Assembly (NCBI RefSeq): GCF_000753865.1
Contig: NZ_JQFW01000031.1
Span: forward strand, 62,001-126,000
Source: Alteromonas sp. LOR
GTDB lineage: Bacteria; Pseudomonadota; Gammaproteobacteria; Enterobacterales; Alteromonadaceae
DNA: 64,000 nucleotides
Direction of reading: 5' to 3'
Position 1 is the stretch's first letter; every line of letters starts with the position of its first letter. Below the pieces are notes generated by a model. That model saw only the letters and a list, made by a program, of their open reading frames with translations, was not told where the DNA came from and made no database searches. Positions 8,741-17,504 of this stretch are shown piece by piece. The translations under genes were made by a program, and so were the position numbers.

Positions 8741-8786
8741 AAAAAAAGCCCGCGGATTTAATGCTAAATGAAGCATCCGCGGGCTT
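8741..8786 (-). terminator. Rho-independent terminator of the M1 peptidase/DUF6702 operon
   Basis: A perfect 12-bp stem (AAGCCCGCGGAT at 8746-8757 against 8775-8786) is followed on the minus strand by a run of T, seen as A at 8741-8747. It lies 20 bp after the DUF6702 stop. Confidence 0.9.
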
Positions 8787-8805
8787 AGTATTGCAAACAC
8801 TGGGT

Positions 8806-9351
8806 TTAGTGATGGTCGCTGTTAAAGCCCACCTCAAGCAGCGTTACATTGTCGGTGAAAGTAAGGGTTTTTAGTGGCCCGTTACCTTCAACGTTAATGG
8901 TGTTCACTTGGCTAGGCCATAAATCTCGAAGTGCATCGTGACGTATTTTCAAGCCCTCAAGTGCCGGTGGTTGAGCCGTTTCTTGGTAAACCCAAAAGTG
9001 CTTACCATCCACTTCAAAACCTACTTGGCCAAGCGCTAGCGAAGTATCTTCACTGTTTAACAACGCAAAGTGGTGACCAACATAATCAGCAAATGCTTGC
9101 TGCGTCTTTTCGTCATCCATAATGTCGGCGTTCTTATCAAACAGAACCTTTACCGCATGCTCAGCATCGTGCAAATTAAAACGATGCATTACTTCGATAT
9201 TTTCGGTTCTTGGATTGAACAATACCGTGGTAATAGCCGCCTTAATTTGATGGGCCTTCACCGCAGTGCTGTATGCAAAGCTACCTGCTACCAATAACAG
9301 TGCAAGCAGGGCAACCGTGCCCTGCTTGATAGAAGACAATTTACTCGTCAT
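8806..9351 (-). CDS. DUF6702 family exported protein
   Basis: A 181-residue protein with an N-terminal signal segment (VALLALLLVAGSFAYSTAVKA) followed by HQIKAAITTVLFNPRTENIEVMHRF, typical of DUF6702. The C-terminus (VNTINVEGNGPLKTLTFTDN) completes the small beta domain. Function is unknown; relatives are often next to M1 peptidases. The ATG at 9351 overlaps the end of the M1 peptidase gene by 11 bp and has AAGG eight bases upstream; earlier in-frame ATGs inside the peptidase gene are less well placed. The operon ends at the strong terminator at 8741-8786. Confidence 0.8.
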   Translation of the reverse strand: MTSKLSSIKQGTVALLALLLVAGSFAYSTAVKAHQIKAAITTVLFNPRTENIEVMHRFNLHDAEHAVKVLFDKNADIMDDEKTQQAFADYVGHHFALLNSEDTSLALGQVGFEVDGKHFWVYQETAQPPALEGLKIRHDALRDLWPSQVNTINVEGNGPLKTLTFTDNVTLLEVGFNSDHH

Positions 9352-11824
9352 CGTTGCCTTCATCATTCTCATCGTCTTCGTCATCAGTTTTTAACTCAGT
9401 TTTTGAGTCTTGCATAAGGTCGCGGTACTCGTATGAGTTGCGAGACTTACCTTTATACGCTTCGATACGCGACGGAATGATGCGACGTGGATAGTGGTTG
9501 TTTTCAACATTCACATCGGCTGTTTCCCAATGTGGGTCAACGGTAACACTCACTAACTCTTTGTCTTTTTCCGTTACGATTAGCTTGCTAACCGCTTTTG
9601 GCGTTCTGCGCCAAATTTCAGCAGGTATACGCATCTCTTCTGTCGAACCATCTTCATAAGCAAGTTCTAGAATGATAGGCATAACCAAGCCACCATGGTT
9701 ACTGAAGTTAAGTACGTAATAGTTTTTATCTTCTCTTACTGCACGTTCAAATGCAGTGCGTTCCCAAGGCTCTAAACCTTTCAAGAATTTTTGATAGCTA
9801 TTACGCTCTTTGTTAGTCACGGTATAGCGATCGTTTTCGTCGTAAAAATCGCTGATGTCATCGAAGCGATCAACCCACAACTCTTTACCTTCTTCTTTGT
9901 TGCGAATAACGGTAAGCGACTGTGGTTTTTCCATTTCTGTCTGGCGTTCGCGGCCAAAATCGATATCTGGATCTTCGGTGTTCAAGCGAAGCTTATAAAC
10001 GCTGTCTAAGCTAATGTCTACGTGATCTGTTGAGTAGAACCAGCCACGCCAGAACCAATCTAAGTCAACACCTGATGCTTCTTCCATTGTACGGAAAAAA
10101 TCAGACGGAGTCGGGCGTTTAAACATCCAACGCTGTGCATATTCTTTAAACGCAAAATCGAAAAGCTCGCGACCAAGAATAGTTTCACGCAAAATGTTAA
10201 GTGCTGCTGCAGGCTTAGTATACGCATTAGGACCTAAACGAAGTACCGAGTCTGACTGAGTCATAATAGGCACCTGAGTTTGAGACTTCATGTAGCCTGT
10301 AATATCACGTGGCTCAACACCCCATGGAATCGTTGGATCCCATTCACGACCTGCTACACCATCAAGAAAGCTGTTTAACCCTTCATCCATCCACGTCCAT
10401 TGGCGCTCGTCAGAGTTTACCGTCATCGGGAAATAAATGTGCCCCACTTCGTGAATAACAACGCCGATAAGAAAGCGTTTTTCAGCAAGTGAATACGTGC
10501 GAGAACCGTCGTCTTGTAACTCGGTACGCGGGCCGTTAAACGTAATCATAGGGTATTCCATACCACCCACAGGGCCATTAACCGACTGGGCTACTGGGTA
10601 TGGATAGTCGAAACTAAAGCGGCTGTACACGTCCATAGTGTGGATAATGGATTCAGTTGAATACTTCTGCCATAGCTCACCACCTTCTTTAGGATAAAAC
10701 GACATCGCCATTACAAGAGGCTGTGTGTCGCCGCCTTGTTGGTAACCGCGCGCATCCCAGGCAAATTTCCGTGATGAAGCCCATGCAAAGTCACGTACAT
10801 TCTCTGCTTTAAACGTCCACGTTTTTAGCTTTGATGTACCTTCTTTCTCATTCTCGATAGCTTCTTCAGGCGTTACAACAAAAACAATACGATCTGCCTT
10901 CTCTGCCTTTTTCAAACGATCGCGCTGAGTTTTGGTCAGCACATCTTTTGGGTTTTGAAGCTCACCTGTCGATGACACAATGTGGTCGGCAGGAACGGTA
11001 ATGTCTACTTCGTAGTTACCAAACTCTAGTGTGAATTCGCCGCGGCCGATAAACTCTTTGTTAGTCCACGCTTCGTAATCTGTGTACGCGGCCAAACGAG
11101 GGAACCACTGGGCAAGCAAGAAGATGTCATTGCCGCCTTCACGTTCATCATCAGGGAAGTGCTCGTAACCTGCGCGAGCAGATACCGCATCTTCTTCTAC
11201 AATGTTAAATGCAAAGTCGATATCGAAAGTGACTTTCTTACCCGGCTTCAATGGCGTTGCCAAATCCACACGCATTAATGTACCAACCGTAGTATGGCGA
11301 AGGTCATTACCTGATTTATCTTCAACGCGAGAAATGGTGTAGCCTAGCTCATTGTCTTCAACAAATTGCTGGCGACGAAGTGCGCCCATGCTCAGTTTTG
11401 CTGGCTTGCTACCGCTGGCTGCTTCTGTAGCCGGACCACGGTTTCCAATACCACCAAATGTGGTAGTAAGCGCTGACATAGAGTCATCGCGGAATTTGTT
11501 TTGGTCTAATTGAATCCACAGATACTTCAGCGTATCTGGTGAATTGTTGTGATAAGTAATGGTTTCTTTTGCTTCAATACGACGCTCGCCTTCAAGCAAT
11601 TTCACGTCGATATCGTAGTCAACTTGTTGCTGCCAATACTGATGGCCAGGTTCGCCAGCAGCATTTCGATATACATTTGGAGTAGGTAAAACTTCGTCTA
11701 GCTGACGGAATTTATCTTCAAAGTCGCCCTTTGTTTGCTTTATTGAGGCGTGTGCACTGGGAAGAGAAATCAGCATTGACAATACTGGCGCTAGCCAGAA
11801 AAAATGTCGTTTTGCGGTGCTCAT
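9341..11824 (-). CDS. Secreted M1-family zinc metallopeptidase
   Basis: An 827-residue peptidase with a signal peptide (FFWLAPVLSMLISLPSAHA). The exopeptidase motif GGMEYP precedes the zinc site HEVGH-N18-E (VIHEVGH, then WMDEGLNSF), exactly the M1 spacing. The C-terminal part is poorly conserved and ends in an acidic tail (DDEDDENDEGNDDE). It probably trims peptides in the periplasm or at the cell surface. ATG 11824 follows AAGGAAACACC; a TTG five codons upstream is rejected. It overlaps the DUF6702 gene, so the two are coupled. The divergent neighbour is proB, 197 bp away. Confidence 0.9.
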   Translation of the reverse strand: MSTAKRHFFWLAPVLSMLISLPSAHASIKQTKGDFEDKFRQLDEVLPTPNVYRNAAGEPGHQYWQQQVDYDIDVKLLEGERRIEAKETITYHNNSPDTLKYLWIQLDQNKFRDDSMSALTTTFGGIGNRGPATEAASGSKPAKLSMGALRRQQFVEDNELGYTISRVEDKSGNDLRHTTVGTLMRVDLATPLKPGKKVTFDIDFAFNIVEEDAVSARAGYEHFPDDEREGGNDIFLLAQWFPRLAAYTDYEAWTNKEFIGRGEFTLEFGNYEVDITVPADHIVSSTGELQNPKDVLTKTQRDRLKKAEKADRIVFVVTPEEAIENEKEGTSKLKTWTFKAENVRDFAWASSRKFAWDARGYQQGGDTQPLVMAMSFYPKEGGELWQKYSTESIIHTMDVYSRFSFDYPYPVAQSVNGPVGGMEYPMITFNGPRTELQDDGSRTYSLAEKRFLIGVVIHEVGHIYFPMTVNSDERQWTWMDEGLNSFLDGVAGREWDPTIPWGVEPRDITGYMKSQTQVPIMTQSDSVLRLGPNAYTKPAAALNILRETILGRELFDFAFKEYAQRWMFKRPTPSDFFRTMEEASGVDLDWFWRGWFYSTDHVDISLDSVYKLRLNTEDPDIDFGRERQTEMEKPQSLTVIRNKEEGKELWVDRFDDISDFYDENDRYTVTNKERNSYQKFLKGLEPWERTAFERAVREDKNYYVLNFSNHGGLVMPIILELAYEDGSTEEMRIPAEIWRRTPKAVSKLIVTEKDKELVSVTVDPHWETADVNVENNHYPRRIIPSRIEAYKGKSRNSYEYRDLMQDSKTELKTDDEDDENDEGNDDE

Positions 11825-12021
11825 GGTGTTTCCTTGCAACGTGTTAAGTTGGAATTATTATATGTTATCGCCTTTAGTATATAAGTCTGGCTCTGCGAAT
11901 CCTAGTTCCCGACCGTAAACTACCCTCGGTTTAACGCAAAGTTTATGTAACAGAACGTTTTGTGATACGACTTTAACTGTCGTATTCTTATCTCCTTGTC
12001 CTTTTTTCATTTCCTTCCTCT

Positions 12022-13140
12022 ATGAATAGTTTTTCTTGGCAGCGAGCTGTCGTTAAAGTGGGTAGTGCCTTAATTGCACCTGATGGCAGAGAATGCAGCG
12101 GCCGATACTTATTAGCATTAGCTCGATTTATTACCGTTAGCCGTGAACAGGGTAAAGAAGTCATTTTAGTGTCTTCAGGCAGCGTCGCTGCGGGTCGCAA
12201 TAAGGTCTCTTCTGGTGCTAATGGAGTTGTATTACGCAACACACCATCAATTGCTGAAAAGCAGGCTTTGGCTGCCATTGGGCAGAATTTAATGATGGCA
12301 AACTGGCAACGTTTTTTCGATTTCCCCTGCGCGCAAGTGCTGCTTACCGCTGACGACCTTCGCGATCGCACTCGCTATGTAAATATAAAAAATACGCTGC
12401 GAGAAATTCTCAATCACCATGCTTTGCCCATTATCAATGAAAATGACACGGTGGCAGTAAATGAACTTAAGGTGGGTGATAACGACAATCTCGGCGCTTA
12501 CACCGCACTGGTTGCGCAAGCAGACACCCTTATTATTTGTTCTGATATTGATGGGCTTTATACCGGCGATCCGCGCAAAAACAAGTCTGCCACGCTCATT
12601 CCTTTTCTCGAGAATATTGATAATAGTATTTACGAATTAGCTGGCGGAGCCGGCACCGCTGTAGGAACCGGAGGTATGCGCACGAAAATAGAAGCGGCAG
12701 ATAAGTGTATTAATAGCGGTATTCAAACATTGATTGTAAATGGCCGTAAGGGTGAGACATTTGACGCCCTGCTCGCCGGTAAGGTACCAGGTACCCTTTT
12801 TAAACCAACTCGCACACCTTCAAACGCCCGAAGACTTTGGCTTACTCATACACTCAAAACCGCTGGACGCATTGTTGTTGATAGTGGCGCAAAGTTAGCG
12901 CTCGTTGAAAATGGCGCTTCACTGTTACCGTCGGGTATTGTTGATGTTGACGGAGAATTTGCTCAGGGAGAAGCGGTTGAGGTTATCTGTGATGGTCGCG
13001 CCATAGCGAAAGGCTTAAGTGTGTATAACGCAAAAGACTTATTGCTCATAAAAGGGAAAAAGTCGAAAGATATTGCCAGTGTGCTAGGTTATGAAACAAC
13101 AGATGTTGCCGTACACAGAGACGATATGGTGCTGCTGTAG
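12022..13140 (+). CDS. proB: Glutamate 5-kinase
   Basis: A 372-residue enzyme that phosphorylates glutamate in the first step of proline synthesis. The amino-acid kinase domain covers residues 1-260 (VKVGSALI, VSSGSVAAG, INENDTVAV, DNDNLGA, SDIDGLYTGDPR, GTGGMRTKIEAA). A C-terminal PUA domain begins near residue 285 (GRIVVDSGAKLAL). The ATG at 12022 has only pyrimidine-rich sequence before it and no Shine-Dalgarno, which is unusual for this window. No proA follows; the next gene on this strand is a thioesterase 178 bp on, so the partner glutamyl phosphate reductase must be elsewhere. Confidence 0.95.
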   Translation: MNSFSWQRAVVKVGSALIAPDGRECSGRYLLALARFITVSREQGKEVILVSSGSVAAGRNKVSSGANGVVLRNTPSIAEKQALAAIGQNLMMANWQRFFDFPCAQVLLTADDLRDRTRYVNIKNTLREILNHHALPIINENDTVAVNELKVGDNDNLGAYTALVAQADTLIICSDIDGLYTGDPRKNKSATLIPFLENIDNSIYELAGGAGTAVGTGGMRTKIEAADKCINSGIQTLIVNGRKGETFDALLAGKVPGTLFKPTRTPSNARRLWLTHTLKTAGRIVVDSGAKLALVENGASLLPSGIVDVDGEFAQGEAVEVICDGRAIAKGLSVYNAKDLLLIKGKKSKDIASVLGYETTDVAVHRDDMVLL

Positions 13141-13318
13141 CGGCACCGTTTTACTAATGCCGTTATATTAGCTTCGTAATACTAATATCATTTAAAAAGC
13201 CCCGTTATATTAGCCCTGTTCAATAAGTGCTTACAAGGCTAATGGCATTGTTCGGCGCAGCCAGCAGTGCTAATGCTCAATGAGAATAACTGACTAAACA
13301 GCAACAAAGAGGATGCCC

Positions 13319-13756
13319 ATGACAGAAATAACACCAACGCTCTCGGACTACCCCTTTTCAGTCACAATTGCTACTCGGTGGCAAGACAATGATGCGTATG
13401 GGCACATCAACAATGTAATGTACTACAGCTTTTTTGATACAGCGGTTAATCGTTATTTGATTGAACGTGGTGGGTTAGATATTCACAACGGTAAAACCGT
13501 AGCATACGTGGTAAGCAGTCAATGTCAGTATGTCGCACCTGCGGCTTATCCAGAGGATATCTATGTGGGTGTGTGCGTGAATAAAGTGGGCAGAAGTTCA
13601 GTTACCTATGGTTTGTCTGTGTTTGCTGGGGAAAGTAAACGCCGGGTTGCTCACGGTCAGTTTGTTCACGTTTTTGTTGATAGAGCCTCGGATAAATCTA
13701 TTCCCATTCCGGTAAATATTAAAGCAGCGCTTGAAGATATTTGCGACCCGTCATGA
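13319..13756 (+). CDS. Acyl-CoA thioesterase, hotdog fold (4HBT family)
   Basis: A 145-residue hotdog-fold thioesterase of the 4-hydroxybenzoyl-CoA thioesterase type. The active-site strand RWQDNDAYGHINNVMYY contains the conserved Asp and the GHxNN turn. Such enzymes hydrolyse acyl-CoA or acyl-ACP thioesters in the cytoplasm; the chain specificity is not readable. ATG 13319 is chosen because AGAGG is six bases upstream; the ATG at 13313 touches the ribosome site. Its stop overlaps the next gene in an ATGA, so the two are coupled. Confidence 0.85.
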   Translation: MTEITPTLSDYPFSVTIATRWQDNDAYGHINNVMYYSFFDTAVNRYLIERGGLDIHNGKTVAYVVSSQCQYVAPAAYPEDIYVGVCVNKVGRSSVTYGLSVFAGESKRRVAHGQFVHVFVDRASDKSIPIPVNIKAALEDICDPS

Positions 13757-14736
13757 GTAGTGTTGATAGCGGTAGTTTAAAAAAATCTTTGCAAGGCGTT
13801 TTTCTGGATGCTGAAACGCTGGGCACAGGCCATTTAGATACCTCAACGCTTGATGCCTTACCGTGCAGGCTCACTCAATATGACAATTCCACAGGCGAAG
13901 AAATCGTCACGCGAATAAAATCGGCCCACGTGGTGCTTGTGAACAAAGTGGTACTGGATGCATCAGTATTACAGCAGGCTGAAAATTTACTCTACATTGG
14001 CGTAACCGCCACGGGTATGAACAATATCGACTTGGATTACTGTCAGTCTCACAACATCCGTGTTCAAAATGTAGAAGGGTATGGCACAGATAGCGTGGCG
14101 CAACACACCCTAACCTTATTGCTCAACTTAGCGACAAATTTTGCTCGCTACCAGCGAGATGTGGCAAACGGAGAATGGTCGGCGTCACCTCATTTTTGCC
14201 TCTCCACTTATCAGGTAACTGAATTGGCTGGAAAGCATGCGGTGATTGTCGGTCACGGAGCGTTAGGACAGCGGGTGGAGGCTTTACTTACGGCCTTAGG
14301 AATGAAGGTGTCTATAGCGGCTAGACCTGGTAAAAAGGATGATAGCCGCCCATCGCTGGTATCGCTTTTGCCAAGCGCGGATGTGGTGACCTTACATTGC
14401 CCGCTTACAGCTGAAAATGAGAAACTAATTAACGGGCACACGCTGTCGCTAATGAAACCCAGCTGCTTGTTAATTAATACCGCCCGTGGTGGTTTAATTG
14501 ACGAAGAGGCTTTGTTAAAAGCGCTCAATAACAACCAAATTGGTGGTGCCGGGCTGGATGTTTTAAGTAAAGAACCTCCGCCTGAGGATCATCCACTGCT
14601 TAATGCCAATCATCCCAATTTATTAATAACGCCACATAATGCATGGATTGCCACTGCTTCACGGCAGCGGCTGCTTGATTTAACCGTTAATCATTTATCT
14701 CATTTTCTGCATGCGCATAGCGGCGTAAACACCTAG
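13753..14736 (+). CDS. D-2-hydroxyacid dehydrogenase (NAD-dependent)
   Basis: A 327-residue member of the D-isomer-specific 2-hydroxyacid dehydrogenase family. It has the N-terminal substrate domain (IGVTATGMNNIDLDYC), the Rossmann motif VIVGHGALGQRVEALL and the catalytic block INTARGGLIDEEALL with its Arg, followed by LDVLSKEPPPEDHPLL (Glu) and LITPHNAW (His). The closest functional type is probably hydroxypyruvate/glyoxylate reductase, but the substrate is not certain. It starts in the ATGA overlap with the thioesterase gene. Confidence 0.85.
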   Translation: MSSVDSGSLKKSLQGVFLDAETLGTGHLDTSTLDALPCRLTQYDNSTGEEIVTRIKSAHVVLVNKVVLDASVLQQAENLLYIGVTATGMNNIDLDYCQSHNIRVQNVEGYGTDSVAQHTLTLLLNLATNFARYQRDVANGEWSASPHFCLSTYQVTELAGKHAVIVGHGALGQRVEALLTALGMKVSIAARPGKKDDSRPSLVSLLPSADVVTLHCPLTAENEKLINGHTLSLMKPSCLLINTARGGLIDEEALLKALNNNQIGGAGLDVLSKEPPPEDHPLLNANHPNLLITPHNAWIATASRQRLLDLTVNHLSHFLHAHSGVNT

Positions 14737-14844
14737 CGGCTTGCTTTTAATGTTCAATGCCTAATGAAACGCCTAATGAAGAACGTCTAGTTAAGAATAC
14801 CAAATGAACAATATCCAATGACTAATACCTTATGACCATTAACA

Positions 14845-15747
14845 ATGAATAACGCCACCCTATTTTCACTTTGCTGCTTAATATGGGGTTCTACGTGGAT
14901 TGCTATAACCTATCAGGTGGGGCACACCTCAGAAACCTTCGCCGTAGCGTTACGCTATTTACTCGCCTCTGCTTGTTTGGGCTTATATTGTTTGTATCGA
15001 GGTTTGCCGTTTAAGCTGCCCCTACATATTCATGTGAAAATGGCCGCTGTGGGATTCTTCCTGTACAGCCTTAACTACACGCTGCTCTACATGGCCCAGG
15101 CGCATATTATTAGCGCACTTCTGGCGCTAATGAGCTCGTGTATTATCTACATTAACGTGGTACTGCGTCGCTGGTGGTTAAAAGAGCCCATTAGAAAAGA
15201 GGTTGTGATTGGTGCTACGTTCGGGCTTACAGGCATTGTGTGCTTATTTGTGCCCGAATTTTCAAAAGTGTCACTGGATCTTGCGTTGGCTACAGGCCTT
15301 GGTATCGCGTTTGTTAGCTTTCTTTGCGCGTCTATCGGCAATGTTATTTCAGAGCGTATACTCACCTCTGGCACTCCCGTCATTCAAATGAACTTCTACG
15401 CCATGAGTTATGCCATGGTATTGCTGTTTACTACTTCATTACTATTGCCTGAAAAACTTGTTATCCCCACGAGTAGCGAGTTCTATTTCTCGCTGTTATA
15501 TCTGGCAATTTTTGGTTCGGTTTTCGCATTTGGTGCCTACATGAAATTACTGCAGCAGATGGGCGCTGATAAAGCCGCTTACGTGGTGCTGGTTTACCCT
15601 ATGGTAGCACTCGTTATATCCACCTTTTTTGAGGGATATACGTGGAGCGCCCTATCCGTACTTGGCGTGTTTATAGTGTTAACGGGCAACGCTATAGCCA
15701 TGGGAAAGGTACCGCAATTTATGCGCAGGCCTTCCACGCCAACGTAA
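14845..15747 (+). CDS. DMT-superfamily (EamA) transporter
   Basis: A 300-residue membrane protein with about ten helices and two EamA repeats. The first starts LFSLCCLIWGSTWIAITYQ; the second covers the C-terminal half (FGSVFAFGAYMKLLQQMGADKAAYVVLVYPMVALVIS). EamA proteins usually export small metabolites or amino acids across the inner membrane; the substrate is unknown. It lies 108 bp after the dehydrogenase gene, with several short CCTAATGAA-like repeats between, and could still share its transcript. Confidence 0.85.
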   Translation: MNNATLFSLCCLIWGSTWIAITYQVGHTSETFAVALRYLLASACLGLYCLYRGLPFKLPLHIHVKMAAVGFFLYSLNYTLLYMAQAHIISALLALMSSCIIYINVVLRRWWLKEPIRKEVVIGATFGLTGIVCLFVPEFSKVSLDLALATGLGIAFVSFLCASIGNVISERILTSGTPVIQMNFYAMSYAMVLLFTTSLLLPEKLVIPTSSEFYFSLLYLAIFGSVFAFGAYMKLLQQMGADKAAYVVLVYPMVALVISTFFEGYTWSALSVLGVFIVLTGNAIAMGKVPQFMRRPSTPT

Positions 15748-15766
15748 TTGCTTTTTAAAAAATTTG

Positions 15767-15809
15767 GCTGCCGCAGTTCTTGGTCTAAGCTGCCGCAGCT
15801 CTTGGTATA
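15767..15809. repeat. Two 21-bp tandem copies, 22-bp period, ending in an extended -10 motif
   Basis: The 21-base units at 15767-15787 and 15789-15809 agree at 19 positions. The second copy creates TGG-TATAAT (15803-15811), a perfect extended -10 on the plus strand, facing the minus-strand PspB-like gene. No convincing -35 is present. Confidence 0.6.
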
Positions 15810-15839
15810 ATTTACACCCTTTCGCTACAGCATCTGCAG

Positions 15840-16112
15840 CTATAGCGCATTAATTTTTTTATTTAGCTCGTAGGCGGGCTCTGTAACAATGGCTTCCAGA
15901 GTTTCAATACGCTGCTCGAGCATTTCAATGTGCTTATCTTTTTTCTGTATAGCTCTTTTGTGATGCTCTGCGTTGTTGGCGACAAATGGATTACTGCATT
16001 TACCGTTTATCCAATCGTTTAAACGCCACTGAAACCTTGCGTCTAAATAGCAAGCGCCCAAAGCAATCGTAGTTATACCGCTAAGTAGTAATAAAAGGCT
16101 TAATGTCGACAT
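15840..16112 (-). CDS. PspB-like small membrane protein with C-terminal coiled coil
   Basis: A 90-residue protein with one N-terminal membrane helix (LSLLLLLSGITTIALGACYL), a basic middle, and a coiled coil KDKHIEMLEQRIETLEAIVTE. The last part resembles the C-terminus of phage shock protein B (an RIxxLEAIL-type motif), so an envelope-stress role is possible. It is not a full PspB and no pspA or pspC is nearby. ATG 16112 has GAGGA nine bases upstream. It is transcribed divergently from the sigma-factor gene, sharing a 257-bp region. Confidence 0.6.
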   Translation of the reverse strand: MSTLSLLLLLSGITTIALGACYLDARFQWRLNDWINGKCSNPFVANNAEHHKRAIQKKDKHIEMLEQRIETLEAIVTEPAYELNKKINAL

Positions 16113-16369
16113 AGTGTTGTCCTCACAGTAATTAGTCATAGTTTACGAGGCAAATTAGGTAGCGCATCGCACGCTTTTGCCAGCGACTTACCCATGTAGT
16201 CTGCGAGTTGACAAATAAATTACACATTATTTTTAAAAGCGGTGTAATAAAAAAATAGTGATGTGGACTATACGAATAACAGCATGGGCTAACAAAACCG
16301 TATTTGTTGACAAAGCGGCATGCGCAAATAAAACGGCTGGACGTTTTTGATGGTTGAGGAATAGACACG

Positions 16370-16876
16370 TTGGGACAAGGATTTGAAGACGTCTTTGCGC
16401 AATACGGCGCATTGCTTGGCCGTGTAGCGAATAGCTACGAGGCAAATGATGCGTTGCAGCAAGAGCTGTTGCAAGACATTGCTATTGCAGTGTGGCAAGG
16501 GCTTGCTCGCTTTAAAGGCGATAGCAGCGTGAAAACGTACATTCTTAAAATTGCCCATAATCGCGCAGTAACCCACGTGGCAAGCCAAGTAAAGCGCATT
16601 GATACTCACCATTACGACCAAGACGATATTGGCTCAGATGGCTATGTTAGTCACGCACGCTCACCTGAAGTAGAAACCAGCCAGCACCAATCGCTAACCC
16701 GACTATTAAAAGCAGTAAGAGCTTTGCCGGTACAATCTCGACAAGTGCTTACATTGTCACTTGAGGGGTTGAGCTATGACGAAATAGCAGAAGTGTGCGG
16801 TATGACTAAAAACCATGTGGGCGTTGTATTAAAGCGGGCCAAACAAAGTATTAAGCAGGAGGAATCTCGTGCATAG
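16370..16876 (+). CDS. ECF-type RNA polymerase sigma factor
   Basis: A 168-residue sigma-70-family factor reduced to regions 2 and 4. Region 2 runs from residue 5 to about 65 (QQELLQDIAIAVWQGLARF, YILKIAHNRAVTHV). Region 4 is near 115-165 (LPVQSRQVLTLSLEGLSYD, EIAEVCGMTKNHVGVVLKRA, a helix-turn-helix). The start is TTG 16370: GAGGA is nine bases upstream, and the only nearby ATG hits a stop after four codons. It overlaps the downstream membrane-protein gene by 8 bp, the usual arrangement of a sigma factor with its regulator. Confidence 0.85.
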   Translation: MGQGFEDVFAQYGALLGRVANSYEANDALQQELLQDIAIAVWQGLARFKGDSSVKTYILKIAHNRAVTHVASQVKRIDTHHYDQDDIGSDGYVSHARSPEVETSQHQSLTRLLKAVRALPVQSRQVLTLSLEGLSYDEIAEVCGMTKNHVGVVLKRAKQSIKQEESRA

Positions 16877-17471
16877 CTATCAAGATAAAGAAAGCAATGA
16901 AAATACCGAAATCAGCGACCTATCGACTATGTGGCAAGCGCAGCCGGTAAACGAAATCGATATGTCGGCAATGAAAAAAAACCTATCAAGTGAACGCAAA
17001 AAGCAGCGTCTATTTATCATTATCGATTCTCTTGCCCTCTTTCCCGCTCTTTTCATGCTTTATTATTTTTGGGGTGAGTTGACGACGGCGGCGAAGATAA
17101 TACACGTGGTGATGGTTGTGACTGCAGTGCCGCTACTGCTTTATCAACTTTGGCTAAGGCGTATTGCGGCATTTTATCGCGACAGTGACACCGCTGATCA
17201 TCTACAAAAATTCACTAAGCAGGTGAAAAACAATATACGTATAGCGTTTATAACCAAACACTCTGCGTGGGTGGCTCTCGCTATTTTGCTGGCGTTTATC
17301 GCCGAGCGGCTACTATTTGGTGAGCTTTCACCGGAGAGGGTAACTCGGCTTTACGTTATTTTGGGGCCAACCAGTATTGTTATGACCTTATGGTATATCT
17401 GGGCGAACAAGCGTCAAAAGCGATTTGAAAAGCAGTTTACTGCCCTTACTAAAATGGCGGGGGACGCGTAA
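16869..17471 (+). CDS. Putative membrane anti-sigma factor (no zinc motif)
   Basis: A 200-residue protein that starts at GTG 16869 behind a strong AGGAGG site inside the end of the sigma gene. The first 45 residues are soluble (ISDLSTMWQAQPVNEIDM and a basic stretch). Four hydrophobic helices follow, near 48-66, 72-92, 130-150 and 160-178. No HxxxCxxC zinc anti-sigma motif is present. The anti-sigma role is inferred only from the overlap with the sigma gene and the cytoplasm-plus-membrane layout; the short N-terminal segment would have to bind sigma. Confidence 0.6.
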   Translation: MHSYQDKESNENTEISDLSTMWQAQPVNEIDMSAMKKNLSSERKKQRLFIIIDSLALFPALFMLYYFWGELTTAAKIIHVVMVVTAVPLLLYQLWLRRIAAFYRDSDTADHLQKFTKQVKNNIRIAFITKHSAWVALAILLAFIAERLLFGELSPERVTRLYVILGPTSIVMTLWYIWANKRQKRFEKQFTALTKMAGDA

Positions 17472-17504
17472 TTTTGCGCGTCCGCCGTGCTCACCAAAGT
17501 CAGT

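Noticed and set aside
16132-16621. Several 60-110 codon minus-strand frames around the sigma-factor start
   Set aside because: They overlap each other and the sigma gene, have no ribosome sites and look like shadows; the 257-bp region is better explained as a divergent promoter.
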